Under the pieces are notes generated by a model. It ran no database searches. It worked only from the letters and a program-made list of their open reading frames with translations, and had not been told where the DNA came from. 64,000 nt of DNA, from positions 62,001-126,000 of the forward strand of contig NW_026733024.1 in NCBI RefSeq assembly GCF_028476545.1. Reading direction: 5' to 3'. Of the stretch, positions 50,600 through 62,504 are shown piece after piece; within the stretch, counting starts at the first letter, position 1; each line of letters begins with the position of its first letter. The DNA is from Physella acuta (lineage: Eukaryota > Mollusca > Gastropoda > Physidae). The translations under genes and the position numbers were made by a program.

Positions 50600-52110
50600 G
50601 TTTCTTTCACACTTTTTTCTCCTGGGCGGGGGATGGGGGCACTTGATATTTTTGGGGGAGGGGGGGCATGGTATAAGTATATATTTCCTATATAAATTCC
50701 ATTTCTTCCGGGGGGGGGGGGGGGGGGAGGTGGTGGTAGACTTCCTGCGAGGGGGGGGGGGGGGGGCAGAGAACCCCCGAAGAGATGCCTGGAAAAAACT
50801 CTGACTACTACTTTTGATGACATTACAACTGCTACCGCAGTATTGTTTTAGTTCTTAAATAAAATCCAAATAACCTTTCTTACTTACCGGGGTAATTTTA
50901 CTTGTCTTTTGTACATTAAAAAACAACAAAAAAGGCAACCCTATGGCGATATTTAAAAATTAAAACAAGTTTTCTTAAGGACGGAAAGAAAGAAAGAGAT
51001 TTAGAATTTTAATTGAATAAATTACGCACCCATCCCTACATTTAAAGATATAGGGGAGGTAAATTGTGAATGTTTTAAAAAATAGTTATGGTACAATGAA
51101 ACTATTAAAACAAGACTAATAAAGAAATCACTGAAACTTAAACTTTTTAATTATACATTAGCATATTTTTATATCAGATGCAATTTATGTTTTCTGCAAG
51201 TAACAATTATTTTATTAATTATATTTTACTAAGCAAAACCCTTAATTATTTTAAAAATTAAATAGTACTTATTTGAAATTTGCAAAACACCGATATTCTG
51301 CTTGTGTGATAGTTCGTAAGGTCATTGTGCTGCTCAAACTTAAAAACCCAAATTCTACCCCGCCCCCCCCCAGCCCCCCCACCCACCACGCCGAGGGAAA
51401 AAAATCCCTTGAATCATCATTTAATTACACTTTTGCATTTTCAGGTTGTTTTTTTATTTATTTTTTAATTTTTTTTTATATTTAGACGTTTTGTATTAGA
51501 TCTATGTATAAGTAAACCATCTTAAATGAATGAAAGTAGGCTACAAGTAAGAAAGAAATATTACTATTGTAAATCTGTATCAGTACTCACAAGCCGATGA
51601 TGAAAACTGTAATACTAAAGCGAACACACAACTGACGCTGTAAATTACATGTCTGAGGCAAAAAAAAAAAAAAAAAAATGCTGCTCAAAATATCTAATTT
51701 TTTTAAACAGGCAGTACACTGTACATATATACTCATTACAATCCCTCCACACCCGGGCTACTTCACATAAGCCCCCATCAACTGTTAGACATTAATGTTA
51801 GACACTAAAACTCGTGGTCGGAAGAAAAAAACACATTGAAGCTCTAATCATAACGATACCACCGGAAGCCAATCGCGAGGGGGGAGGGGGGGGGGAAGGG
51901 GGGGGGGGATAGGTAGTACCAATGACCCAGGTACCTGTTACTCTATGTACTGTTAATTATCGTTACGTCCTTTATATACTCAGTGCTTACCATGTTGCGG
52001 AGGTGTAATTGTGAGCAGACCCTTTTCTCACGGGGGACGGGGACGGGGGGGGGGGGGGGGGGGGGAAGGGGGGGGGGAAGGACACTTGATATTTTTGGGG
52101 ACGGGGGTGA
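50600..52110. other. G-run-rich and AT-rich intron stretch of receptor 2
   Basis: G homopolymers of 10 or more at 50660, 50710-50770, 51880-51910 and 52045-52080; C-run at 51360. At 51545-51680 is the dispersed repeat with GATGATGAAAACTGTAATAC and CTGACGCTGTAAATTACATG ending in an A-run, perhaps a SINE tail. No coding sequence is seen. Confidence 0.6.
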
Positions 52111-52209
52111 CCAACTTCGTCACCCCACCCCCTTCACGAAGAGATGGAGATGCCTGTAGTTAAACCAAGAGACAATGCGTGTCGTCTGTGCTCTCTATAA
52201 TAAAAAAAG

Positions 52210-52335
52210 TACCAAGGTTAACTCAGAGAGCTGTGTTTGTTTAACTAATGTACCGGTACCCACCTGTACTCGTAGCTCAGAGAGCTGTGTTTGTTTAAGT
52301 ACCGTTACCCACCTGTACTCGTAGCTCTTCCCTTT
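52210..52335. repeat. 49-bp duplication copying the exon end and 5' splice site
   Basis: The block CACCTGTACTCGTAGCTC at 52310 recurs at 52261, followed both times by the AGAGAGCTGTGTTTGTTTAA region, with a third partial copy at about 52220. Read on the minus strand it repeats GAGTACAG/GTGGGTA, the exon end and donor. Confidence 0.92.
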
Positions 52336-52436
52336 GATGCACTTGTACAACGTGCGCTTGAAAGCCTTGCGGTAGCGGTGCGACATGACGTTGTAGAGGA
52401 TGGGGTTGATGGTGGAGCTGAAGAAGTACAACACCC
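52313..52436 (-). CDS. Receptor 2, TM7 exon
   Basis: Acceptor CTCTTCTCCCCAG (reverse strand, ending 52437). It reads GVLYFFSSTINPILYNVMSH then RYRKAFKRTLYKCIKG and KSYEY, with donor CAG/GTGGGT below 52313. It shows the NPxxY motif and an amphipathic, basic helix 8 with a cysteine. This is close to GVLYFVSSTVNPILYNVISK of receptor 1 and to the arthropod pyrokinin-receptor pattern (NPLLYNIMSHKFR). A second donor 49 nt further on would extend the exon and change the frame. Confidence 0.92.
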
Positions 52437-52489
52437 CTGGGGAGAAGAGGATGGGGATGGTAGGGTAAATGTAGTGTAGGGTGAGGAAT

Positions 52490-52745
52490 GGAAGTGTGTG
52501 TGTGGGGTGTGGGGGTAGGGTTACTTATGTAGTTGTTGGTCCATGTCTTGTAGTTGTAGGTCCATGTAGTTGTTGGTCCATGTAATGGTGTATTTGTAAG
52601 TATTTGGTCATTTTGTGTTTGTAGGTACCATGTTACATTGTGTTTGTGGTCCTATGTTAGGTTTTATTTATCGGTCCCATGTCATGTTTTTATTTGTAGG
52701 TCCCATGTCATGCTGCAGTTGTAGGTTTCATGTCATATAATTGTT
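52490..52745. repeat. Degenerate 25-35 bp repeat in the short TM6-TM7 intron
   Basis: Repeats of GTAGTTGTTGGTCCATGT and GTAGGTCCCATGTCATG-like units fill most of the 418-bp intron of receptor 2. Confidence 0.7.
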
Positions 52746-52854
52746 CATATGTTCCAATTAACGTAGACGTGTACGCCCCTTGCCCTTTAGCCAATACACA
52801 AGCTGATGTTTCTACTGTTTACTGATGATAAACCCCAACAGTTGACCCACTCAC

Positions 52855-52986
52855 CTGATGTGTAGAAAATGTTGGTCTGGATGGTCATCATGGTATCCGT
52901 CCAGGCATCAGTCGGGATGTAGATGGTCAACAGCCGCTGGGTGTGAAACGGTGCCCAGCAGATGAAAAAGGCAATGACGACAGCCA
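52855..52986 (-). CDS. Receptor 2, TM6 exon
   Basis: Acceptor TTGTTGTCCCCAG. With the split valine codon it reads VAVVIAFFICWAPFHTQRLL, then extracellular loop 3 (TIYIPTDAWTDTMMTIQTNI) and FYTSG at the donor CAG/GTGAGT. CWAPFH is the conserved TM6 toggle region. The end FYTSG in this gene, where the donor is single, supports FYISG plus the first donor as the ancestral exon end in receptor 1. Confidence 0.93.
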
Positions 52987-53024
52987 CTGGGGACAACAAG
53001 ATAAATAAAATAAAATTTTAATGA

Positions 53025-53140
53025 CGCTACTTCACAGATCACATACCGTTCATATTTGTTCACTTGTTTCTGTGACCACGGCATATGAAGGGATAGTGTG
53101 GTCAGAACCATGCCCAGCCGCCTTTACTTTCCCTATAGTG
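53025..53140 (-). mobile_element. SINE tail fragment, minus orientation
   Basis: Complement of the SINE 3' half (GGCATATGAAGGGATAGTGT, GCCCAGCCGCCTTTACTTTC), directly upstream of the TM6 exon in the receptor 2 intron. 53150-54580 holds GTGT and short AATCATGA-type repeats near 53640-53810 and otherwise nothing recognised. Confidence 0.75.
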
Positions 53141-54589
53141 CATCAAATACACATGCACTAGAACACTGGGAAGATTTTAAACCTGGAAATGCTAATGTGT
53201 AGAAGAATAAATCTCCGAAGACAATGCAACGCTTTTCAAGCCTTTACTAAAGTTTATTAAAGTAATTTTTTAAAATTACTTTCTCAGTACAAATTTTTCA
53301 TTGGTGTTTCGTTTGTGATTTATACATATAATAAATGCTTTTTTTTTTCTTACATATTTATTTTATTTGAGAATTATATAATTTTGGAGTTGTCTTAAAT
53401 AAATAAGAAGAAAAAAACTCTGTAAGAAAAATCTATCTAATGTTATTTATCCCAATTTTTTGTTGTCACTTTAGGAAATGAAAGTTTTACCCCCCATTTC
53501 CAGAGCGACCGCGAAAGCGTTGCTTATTTGTCTGAGCTGTCACGCCACCAAAAGACATTTGGATCACGTTCGTGATCGCATCTTCCACCACGATCGATGT
53601 GGGAAAAAAAAATTTCACGATTGCTGTAGGCATGCCTGTGTGTGTGTGTGTGGGAGTGTGTGTGTGACAGATAGAGATGCGTATCATGACAGTAGAGCAT
53701 TATGTCTATCAAACATTCAAGATAGTCTAGCATTCTGTCAATCAAACAATCATGACAGTCCAATGCTCTGACAAGCAAACAATCATGATAGTCGAGAATT
53801 CTGACAATCAAAAATAGGCGGTGTAGGCCTTATTTATTACACAGTCAAATTTGACGACAACCTCCATATATGGGCATGAGCAGTGTTGGCGTAAAAGTTT
53901 GACTGGGTAGATATCCATTGCTAAAATAGGCCAATGTGTCATTTTATAGAAAAGCGAAACCGACAACGATTGGCTATCGACTGGTCATGTGGATCTGGCG
54001 CGCCATCTTGACCTACAATGTCAACAACCTGAAGCGGTATGTACAATGGACACTACGGCCTATCCTAAACTGGTCAGTTAATTAAAACTAAATCTGCTTA
54101 AAATATTCTTATTCGTCTATCTATTAAAAAATTCCTCGACCAAAAAAATCCACGCAGAAAACAACAATTTTCCACTGTTTAGTTAGAGTAATTGAAAAAA
54201 GAACATTGACCTTCGATCCCATGACCTAGATTTGTCGATCGTAAGTACAAGAAGTAGATCTAGTATCAATGCGTTGAAGAAAAAAATGATTTGATGAGTA
54301 TATCCTATATGCTAATAATTGTGAAAGAAATACAAGCAATCAAACTTGTATTCGACTACTTTGAAACAGGTCATCTGTGATTTGTTATGCCCACTGTGTC
54401 CAGTAATGCATCCAGGCTTTACATTTCACGTAGCCGATAGCGGTGGTTTCTGCTCCGTCATGAGTAGACATTGTAAGGTGAGTACATACATAAATACATC
54501 ATAGTCCTTACCCAAGGGTGTACATATACGAATTCAAAGCGTTCGACACCGAAGGTGTGTACATAGTCGAATTCAGCACGTTCGTCACC

Positions 54590-55241
54590 CATGGTGAACA
54601 CTAACACGTTGCAGTTTAAAGTCAACAGAAGAACGACACTTTTTAGCCAGGAATTAGGTGGAGGCAAAGCTACGCCGCAGACACTTTGTATTGTGATGTG
54701 TATTTCAGGTATGAGCTTAGCAGCTTATAAAAAACACGACAAGACAATTGGAGGTAGGACAATATGCCTTTCTGTGGGTAAATGTAACGACAATGTATTA
54801 ATTATAACTAAGGTTGAATATTAGCACACAGTAATGCGTGTAAATTAGGTCTGTGGGTCTATACTCCATAGCCTACATTACATTTTTTTGTTGTTAAAAG
54901 TAAATGTATAAATCAGGCAACCAACATTAGATCTAACCTAGATCTAACCACTTTACAAAAAGTATAGTTTTTAAAATTAAGATTTTAATCTTCTTAATGG
55001 TGTCAATTAGAATAAATTAGAAGACATTGATATATGTCTAGAATAATCTAAGTTTAAACATACACTATATGCATACTAATTGTTAATCATCATCGTGTAT
55101 GTTCATTGACATTTTACTTAACCTAAGGGTTCAAACTTAATATTATTGTTGGCATAACACAAAAGTTTAAGATCTTCAAATCTTTTATATAAGTACTTGC
55201 TGATGTGATTCAGCGTAAATGTAAGGAATATACTAAATATT

Positions 55242-55316
<75 letters not shown>

Positions 55317-55800
55317 ACATATGCCTCTCTCTCATCTTTCTAGATGGTGAAATTGAATGTGGTGAAACTTTGAAGCAAGCTGCAACTGTTGAGCTAAAAA
55401 GCTTATGTAGAGAAGGATCAAGTTTTGAAAGCAGCCATAGATGCCCGAGAACAATTTATTGTAAACACCTGTGTCTCTTATAATTGGACATGGCACAAGA
55501 GAGCCTTCATCTCCCTATATGGCATCAGTACGTGCATCAGATTTGGCTTACGGTACATAGAGATGTTTTGTGATGGTGACTCACCAGCCTTCAAAGCCGT
55601 ATGTGAACCAAAGCCATACCCTGGCTATGTAGCAATAAAACTTGATTGTGTTAATAATGCCCGTACAAGAATGGGCACAGCTTTTTGAAAACTGCCCAGA
55701 AATTAAAGGCTTGGTGGAAATAGTGTTGGCAGACTAACTGAAGCCCAATATGACATTTTGCTAAAATTCATGCAAGAGCAACGTATCTAGTCTTCCTGGT
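54590..55800 (+). pseudogene. Mutator-like (MULE) transposase relic
   Basis: Pieces of the widespread animal Mutator-like transposase domain, in order. VNRRTTLFSQELGGGKATPQ..YKKHDKTI (54610-54750) is the N-terminal helper region. NWTWHKRAFISLYGI (about 55480-55525) matches FDGTWHKRGF..YG around the catalytic core. RYIEMFCDGDSPAF, EPKPYPGY and ARTRMGTAF (55550-55688) match LRY..GDGDS..KPY..RMGT. LGGNSVGRLTEAQYD (about 55707-55755) matches the terminal LGGRGxGRLT motif. The frame changes several times and a (TA)n array splits it. No terminal repeats were found. It lies antisense in the intron of receptor 2. The match is from memory of the family pattern. Confidence 0.78.
55243..55311. repeat. 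(TA)n microsatellite
   Basis: About 34 TA units inside the transposase relic. Confidence 0.96.
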
Positions 55801-56224
55801 AAAGCAAGGATGAAAAAAATGGTGTATGGTGCGCAGTATATCACTCTATCTCAACTGACAAATATCCCAGTGACCACCAATGCCCCACAGGGTTCGATAG
55901 CTGGTGTTTTTTAAAGCACTGACTAAAGGTGAGTCTCAACCCAGCCATACAAAGCACAGGCAATCTCCCTGCCCATCTTTGCCTGTAGCCCACAAAATGT
56001 TCCCGATCTACCGGATAAATCTGTTGACTTTTTATAAAAAAAAGACTTATTCATGGATGAACACAAGCTACAAATGAGAGTTTAAATCACGTGATTTTGA
56101 CCAGATGTCCAAAATCAGTTTTCATGGACAAAAGACGAATAGATGCAGCGATGGCTCGCACATTCTCTACCTTCAGTGATGTGTATCTGTATTCAAGAAG
56201 TTAGAGCTTAGTGTCTTTGAAGTG

Positions 56225-56400
56225 ACTGTAAAGTTGTTGGGATCCGGGTTCAAGCTAGTCCACCCAGCTCTGATGGGTACCAGACTCACGTTATAAAAAG
56301 TAAAGACGGCTGGGCATAGTGCTAACAATATTATCCCTTCATATGCCGAGGTCACAGAAACAAGTGAACTCTACCTCACTTGCACCGTAGACCGTCATGT
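56225..56400 (+). mobile_element. SINE, 5'-truncated
   Basis: Box B-like GGATCCGGGTTCAAGC, body CCACCCAGCTCTGATGGGTA, tail GACGGCTGGGCATAGTGCT and CCCTTCATATGCCGAGGTCA. It lies 90 bp from the donor of the TM3-TM5 exon of receptor 2. Confidence 0.82.
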
Positions 56401-56488
56401 TCCAAAGGGGACCTTTACCTTGGTTCTCTTCTCCACCCCCTGCGCCATATAAAACATAAAATTCTAGCCCTCAAATCAAACAACTTAC

Positions 56489-57025
56489 CAAGCATTTTGA
56501 GAACCGCATTCCTGGTCTTGACGGCAGAAAGAACAGCCTGCTTGTTTTTCTTGCCATTCGCGAACTGGTCAGTTTTCATAAGGGCCAGTCCGATCAGGAT
56601 GTACATGATTGTAATGGTGATCATCGGAATCACGAAAAAGGCGAACGTCGAGAACTGGAACATGAACTTCATCCTGTGCCGGAACCGTTCCGGGATGTTA
56701 CACAGCAGGGAATCAGGCAGCGGCTCGCTTGTACACGGGTCCCGGACTTCGTAGAACAACCGGGTGTGGATCGGGTAAGGCAGGGCGCATGCGCTGGAGA
56801 CGATCCAGATGAAGATGATGATCTTGACGGCCCGGGAGAGGCTGGATAAAGCCTGGGACCGTAGCGGGTGGCAGATGGCCACGTACCGGTCTATGGTGAA
56901 GGCTGTGATCGTCAGGACTGAGGCGTAGGCGGTCAGCTCGGATACGTAGGACTTGATGTAGCAGAAGCCGCTGCCGAACGTGAAGGGATACGCCTCCCAG
57001 ACCGAGGCCAGTTCTTGTGGTAACG
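56489..57025 (-). CDS. Receptor 2, TM3-TM5 exon (pyrokinin/CAPA/neuromedin-U-type GPCR)
   Basis: Acceptor CTTACATCCCCAG precedes LPQELASVWEAYPFTFGSGF, then CYIKSYVSELTAYASVLTIT (TM3 with the disulfide cysteine) and AFTIDRYVAICHPLR (DRY motif). Next come TM4 (AVKIIIFIWIVSSACALPYP), loop 2 with DPCTSEPLPDSLLCNIP, TM5 (FSTFAFFVIPMITITIMYIL) and loop 3 (KTRNAVLKML), ending at donor GTAAGT. LPQEL..W..YP and ASVLTITAFT are strong marks of pyrokinin/CAPA/neuromedin-U receptors. The protein would sit in the plasma membrane and bind a C-terminally amidated peptide; the ligand is inferred from family only. The TM1-TM2 exon must lie beyond 57025; none is seen to 64000, so the gene is 5'-partial here. 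Confidence 0.94.
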
Positions 57026-57316
57026 CTGGGGATGTAAGAACGACAATGTCAGGAATTTAAAGGTCGGAAGTGGTCAACACAATACAGCAACTTGAAAAGT
57101 TGTAGTGGTCAAAATGACAGCTATTTAATAAAAAAGGTTTAAACATGCAAAGTAACAGCAATTAAAAAAAAAAGTTTTATTACAAACAATGACTGCAATT
57201 CAAAGAGCAGATGCAGAAACCAATGGCACCAGCTGAATGATTAGATGTAGTAGACAATTTGGAAGAAACGTATTGACAATATTTAGTACATAAAATGAAA
57301 TACACAATTAGTAGAT

Positions 57317-57443
57317 CAGAGGCGTAGCGGGGGGGGGCATATGTCCCCGGGCGCCGACCTTAGGGGGGGGGGCGCCAAAATGGGTTGGAAAAACAAATTG
57401 AAAGCTCGAGGGGGGGGTGGAAGGAAGGGTCGCTACGCCTCTG
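57317..57443 (-). mobile_element. hAT-type MITE, family CAGAGGCGTAGCGA (127 bp, short)
   Basis: Perfect 8-bp target duplication TAGTAGAT (57309-57316, 57444-57451). It is an internal-deletion derivative keeping both ends. Confidence 0.95.
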
Positions 57444-57909
57444 TAGTAGATGTATTAAACTATTAGAAGTCAACTCCCGTGGTAATGCTGTAGATAAAGA
57501 AACAAAACAAACCAAACTTACACAAATAAAATGTAATCATCATATAACATACTCGTCTAGCTTAGCCTAACTCTACTTGTTAACTATACTATCCTTAGTT
57601 TACTGTTTACTGTTAAAACTACTTATTCAGGTTCTGCATAGTAAGCCTTTTCTAGATCAACCTAGTTAAAGGGCGTTCACTGCTACTACAACTGTCTTAA
57701 AAGCGATTTACGTTTTGAAAAAAAAAGTGCTAACAAGGTATTAAGAAGGTTACGTTTTAAAAAAAGAGTATTAAGATGAAATTTTTTTCAACATTAAAAA
57801 ATTCTGATCTATAATTTATAAATTGAAAGCACTCTTGCAATGATTTTATTTTTAACATTCCTGCAAGTGGCGAATACGTTTTTAAAAAATGATTTATGTG
57901 CAGAAAATG

Positions 57910-58106
57910 CAGAGGCGTAGCGACCCTTCCCGGCGCCAGGGGGCAGCAAACTTTCGATTTGCACCCCCCCCTCGAAATTTTGATTTGCACCCCCCCTCAA
58001 ACTTTCGATTTGTTTTTCCAACCCATTTTGGCGCCTACCCCCTAAGGTCGGCGTTCGGGGACATATGTCCCCCCGCCCCCCCCCCCCCCCCCTCGTTAAG
58101 CCTCTG
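57910..58106 (+). mobile_element. hAT-type MITE, family CAGAGGCGTAGCGA
   Basis: Perfect 8-bp target duplication AGAAAATG (57902-57909, 58107-58114). Right end CGTTAAGCCTCTG. Confidence 0.95.
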
Positions 58107-58618
58107 AGAAAATGCCATAAACCCGTTAACAGACGCATTTCAATGAAATCGAGCTGTTGTAGTGTACATTAATAATGACAATATAACAATGACAATTTAA
58201 CAACAACAATATAGCATTACACAAAGATATTGATACATATGTATTTCACTTATAAAACTCTATACAAATAAACTCCAAAATACACAGCTTGAAATAGAAT
58301 CGCTGGGGTATATTTTATACCAGTGTCTTATAATGCCACAGCCTAATTTTTACGTTGATGTTATGTTAGTATTGGTAAACTCAATGCAAATATGCATTGC
58401 TAATGTCAATACTAACCTTAACCAAAGCCCTAAGCCAATTCCTACCATAACACTAACCCCAATTTCTGAACACAAATCCCACAATATGATATAAAGATAG
58501 GTCTTAATATTTACAACATAAAACACCTATTTTTAGTAGAGTCCATTTTAGGTCACCGGAAACACTAATACTACGAGTATACTTTTACAGAGATAGTATT
58601 AATTGGTATACGATAATA

Positions 58619-58815
58619 ACGGTGTGGTCGAATGGTAGATCGTTTGACTGCTAGCTCGAAGTTCTCGAGTTCGGATCTCTGTTCGGACTTGTGTCTGTAG
58701 GACGTCACTGAACCCACCCAGCCCTACCCCAACTCACGTTAGGAAAACAAAGACGGATTTACTATTTCTTCATAGGTCATTGAAACAGATTAACTCTACT
58801 TCCTCTGCTCCATAT
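58619..58815 (+). mobile_element. SINE, tRNA-headed, near full length
   Basis: Box A-like GTGTGGTCGAATGGTAGATC, box B-like GAGTTCGGATCTC, body CCACCCAGCCCTACC and CTCACGTTAGGAAAAC, tail CATAGGTCATTGAAACAG and TCTACTTCCTCTGC. Immediately followed by a MITE. 58115-58600 is AT-rich with nothing recognised. Confidence 0.85.
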
Positions 58816-58816
58816 G

Positions 58817-59056
58817 CAGAGGCGTAGCGACCCTTCCCGGCGCCCGGGGACAAACTTTCGATTTGATCCCCCCCCCCTCGAACTTTTCATTTCCACCCCC
58901 CCCCCCCCCTCAAACTTTCGATTTGCACCCCCCACTCGAACTTTTCATTTGCATCCCCCCCCTCAAACTTTCAATTTGGCGCCCCCCCCCTAAGGTCGGC
59001 GCCCCGGGACATATGTCCCCCCCTCCCCTCCGCCCCACCCCCTCGCTACGCCTCTG
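58817..59056 (+). mobile_element. hAT-type MITE, family CAGAGGCGTAGCGA
   Basis: Perfect 8-bp target duplication TCCATATG (58809-58816, 59057-59064), inserted at the 3' end of the SINE. Confidence 0.95.
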
Positions 59057-59507
59057 TCCATATGTCTTTGGCACGAACGAGATAATGATGTTGATTACAA
59101 GATACAAATATACTAAATCAAAGCACTATAGTGCTGTCGACATATTATAACTTTGTAAAAGCTGTCTAAATAAAAGTACTGCTTTTTTTCAAATCAATTA
59201 TTATTATTTTTATTATAATTAGCAACTCGGCCAAATAAAAAATGAAAATGTTTTATAAATATTTGTAAAATTACTTGCCTAAAAGTGAAATTTCGCAATT
59301 TAAAATATATTAAAAAATAAAATAACAAAAATCCTGATGAGAGAATGAGTTTTTTAAAAAGAAAGCCAAGGTTTAAAAAAAAAGAAAGCCACAGGTCAAC
59401 TCATTTTAAAAAAATGTCCTGATGTAGTTACACATAATGAATAATAAATATAGCTCTTCATAGTAAGAGATATTAAATTTACTTTGTTACGCTTTAGAAA
59501 AAATTGA

Positions 59508-59538
<31 letters not shown>

Positions 59539-59543
59539 AATAA

Positions 59544-59621
<78 letters not shown>
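59508..59621. repeat. (CA)n then (TA)n microsatellite
   Basis: CA units at 59508-59532, then TAAA and about 37 TA units. The flanks 59065-59500 and 59640-60290 are AT-rich without features, apart from G-runs near 60030. Confidence 0.95.
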
Positions 59622-59624
<3 letters not shown>

Positions 59625-60289
59625 GAGAGACAGGTAGAAATAGAAATAATACAAGGTCTGAAATCGGAATAAGATTAAGAACACAAGTTTAGGTAAGGAC
59701 TACTGAACTGGTCAAACAAAGTTTAATTATTCAAACATATCAGTTCCAGATATGAACTTTAAAGGATGCATGTTTAATTTTTTTTAACATTAGCTTTCAA
59801 AGCATTATTTGCCAATTTAAAAACTATCCCAGCCTTGCTAAATGATGGTTAAAAAAACTACAAGAAGAAAATTGATGTTGGCACGTAATTGGCCACGAAT
59901 GTTGGCAATTAGAGGCGAAAAAAAAATTAAAAACAAAAATTACACTCAGGTAATTAGTTTGTTCTTTTTTTTATAAGCAAGTGATTGGCTCCGTCGTTTA
60001 AATAAAATAACTGCAACAGTATGATCGGGGAGGGGTTGGGGGGGGGTATCCTAATAGGGGTCTTCAAGGTTAGGCTCCATACCTGATATTAGGTGTAATT
60101 AGTTGGGGGTCACGTTTCGCTATACGTTGTAAAGAGTCAGTTAGTATCAAATACATCAGCTGGTATCATGACATGTACAAGAAATCTGCCATCTCTTTCA
60201 TAGATAAAGACCAAGCATTATAGTTAAACTTGAGCATGAAATATTACACCAAATTTATCAACAACCTGTGATTTCTTCATTGAGTGTTT

Positions 60290-60401
<112 letters not shown>

Positions 60402-61009
60402 AACACTACATTTCCCTGTCAAACAACCGTGTGCTTAATTCTTACGAGATACAACATTCTGATAGACCCACATTCAACATTTCAGCACTACATATACAAT
60501 TTTAAGACGTTTCGATTTTAATTTTCCAGCTACCCCTCCCCGCTTCACACACCCACACACATTCAATGTTCAACAGATTTATTTTCAACATTGTGACAAC
60601 CTTAATTCCAACTTTCTACCAACCCTGCATCCATCATTCGGTCAACCATTGTAACAACCTCACAAAACTACATCAACCTATCATCCCCTCCCCCTCTTCA
60701 GTTTTCGAAAATTTTACTAGGAAACGAGCATTTTAATGACGTCTCTAATCCCCCGCTAATGACTCATTAATTAGTAGCCCCTTGTCCCCCTATGGGTGAA
60801 ATCTAAAAGCTGCGTAAATATTTTTTTTTCCAAAACAAAGTTCTAATTAACAGGAGACATATTCGGAATTATAATTAGTAAATATTTTTGATTGGCATGC
60901 TTGTTAAATAAGACAGATGAGACAAATGTATTTTAGATTACAGAAAAAGTGTAGAAAAGAAAAAAAAAGTTTGGATTTCCTATGACGTTAGCGGGTTAAA
61001 GAGAACATT

Positions 61010-61315
61010 TAGGTGTGTGTGTGTGTGTATATTATGCAAGTGTGTTAGTTTTTGTTTGTGTGTATTTGTTTAAGAGTGCATGCGTGTAGGCATTATGCTT
61101 TTGTATACGTGCGTATGTCTGTCAATGTGTAGGTATGCATATGTGTTTGTATGCATGCGTGTATGTGTATGTGTGTATGCTTTTGTGTACGTGCTTGTGT
61201 TTCTGCGTATGTGTGCCAGTGAATGTGTATGCGTTTGTGTCTGAGCATGCGTATATATGTATATGTGTATGTATGTGTGTGTGTGTGTGTTTGTTTGCGT
61301 GTGTAGGTGAGATGT
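61010..61315. repeat. GT-rich degenerate repeat
   Basis: Irregular GTGTGTATGC-type repeats over 300 bp. The cysteine/valine-rich open frame here is a repeat artefact. Confidence 0.9.
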
Positions 61316-61521
61316 CTACGTCAAATGACGAGATGATATCAGGGCAAGACCATCGTGTTAAAGAACAAGTCCATGTTGTTTTTCTTAAATTCGATTAGCT
61401 ATACCCAAACATCTTAGCCTTGTTAACATCACAAATTACAATACATTTTATCCTTCGTTTTCAGTTATGGTTAGATTGCATCAGTGTTAGGGATGCGATT
61501 ATGGTTATGTAATATGTGTTG

Positions 61522-61745
61522 CGGCGTGGTTGAGTGGTATATCATTTGACTGCTAGTCCGAATGTCACAAGTTCGGATCACGGTTCGGACCTGTGACTGT
61601 AGGAGGACCCTGAGTCCACACAGCTCTGATGGGTACCTGAATTACGTTAGGGAAATTAAAGGCGGCTGGACATAGTGCTGAAAACACCATCCCTTCACGT
61701 ATGCCGAGATCAAGTAACATAAACTCTACTTCATCTGCCTAATGG
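61522..61745 (+). mobile_element. SINE, tRNA-headed, full length
   Basis: Head GCGGCGTGGTTGAGTGGTAT with AAGTTCGGATCACGG, body CCACACAGCTCTGATGGGTA, GAATTACGTTAGGGAAA, tail GGCGGCTGGACATAGTGCT and CTCTACTTCATCTGCC. This is the best representative of the family in the window. Confidence 0.88.
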
Positions 61746-62327
61746 ATCTCTAGGTCTAAAGAGAAATCTTTACATATATGTTGAGTACTAAGCCATGTTG
61801 CCTTATCCCGACGAAGACGTTGTATTGAACACAGTGCCTTGCCTCCTATCCTTAAGATTTACTTTCGTAAAATACTTCCGTGATGATCGGAAAACCCTGA
61901 ATTTGTTTTGTTTTCCTCACCCGCGGGGTGCTTAATTTAAAACAAACAGAATCGGGTTAAGATTACCGATTATCACATGTCATGTCTTCGATTACCCTGC
62001 TCCCCCCACCCCACCCCCATGTACTTCTATTTGCAGACAGCTTTAACTGACCATCATCCGGCTTAGAAAACACACGTCAATGAGGTACAAAAAAATAAGG
62101 AAACATTAAAGGCGTGCTATAAATAGATGTCCTTGGGCCTCCCGTGCCGCGATGTTCTGTGGGCAGTGTAATGGTCACGTGACGATGGGTTGGCCATAAA
62201 GTCGTCACGTTTTATGTCGTCATCGTCTAGTTGGTTTCACTTAAGCCAGTCTTACTATTTTTAGACATGACGTATACCTAAATATGTGTGTACAGCTTGG
62301 ATGTTTAAGAAAGTCTAGCTTCTACGC

Positions 62328-62329
<2 letters not shown>

Positions 62330-62399
<70 letters not shown>
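62330..62399. repeat. (TA)n microsatellite
   Basis: About 35 TA units. Confidence 0.97.
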
Positions 62400-62402
<3 letters not shown>

Positions 62403-62504
62403 AATGTTTTTGCCATTTAATTTAATTAATAATCAATACAGACTTAATTTCATGATCCTTACTGTATTAAAAAACCAAAATCTGCTCATGATCTTCTAAT
62501 TCGC

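Noticed and set aside
57385-57570. Possible TM1-TM2 exon of receptor 2
   Set aside because: The frame overlaps a MITE and shows no hydrophobic segments; the upstream exon was not found in the window.
61522-61600. tRNA gene
   Set aside because: Box A/B-like motifs are present but no complete cloverleaf or acceptor stem, and the same head heads many dispersed copies: it is a SINE.
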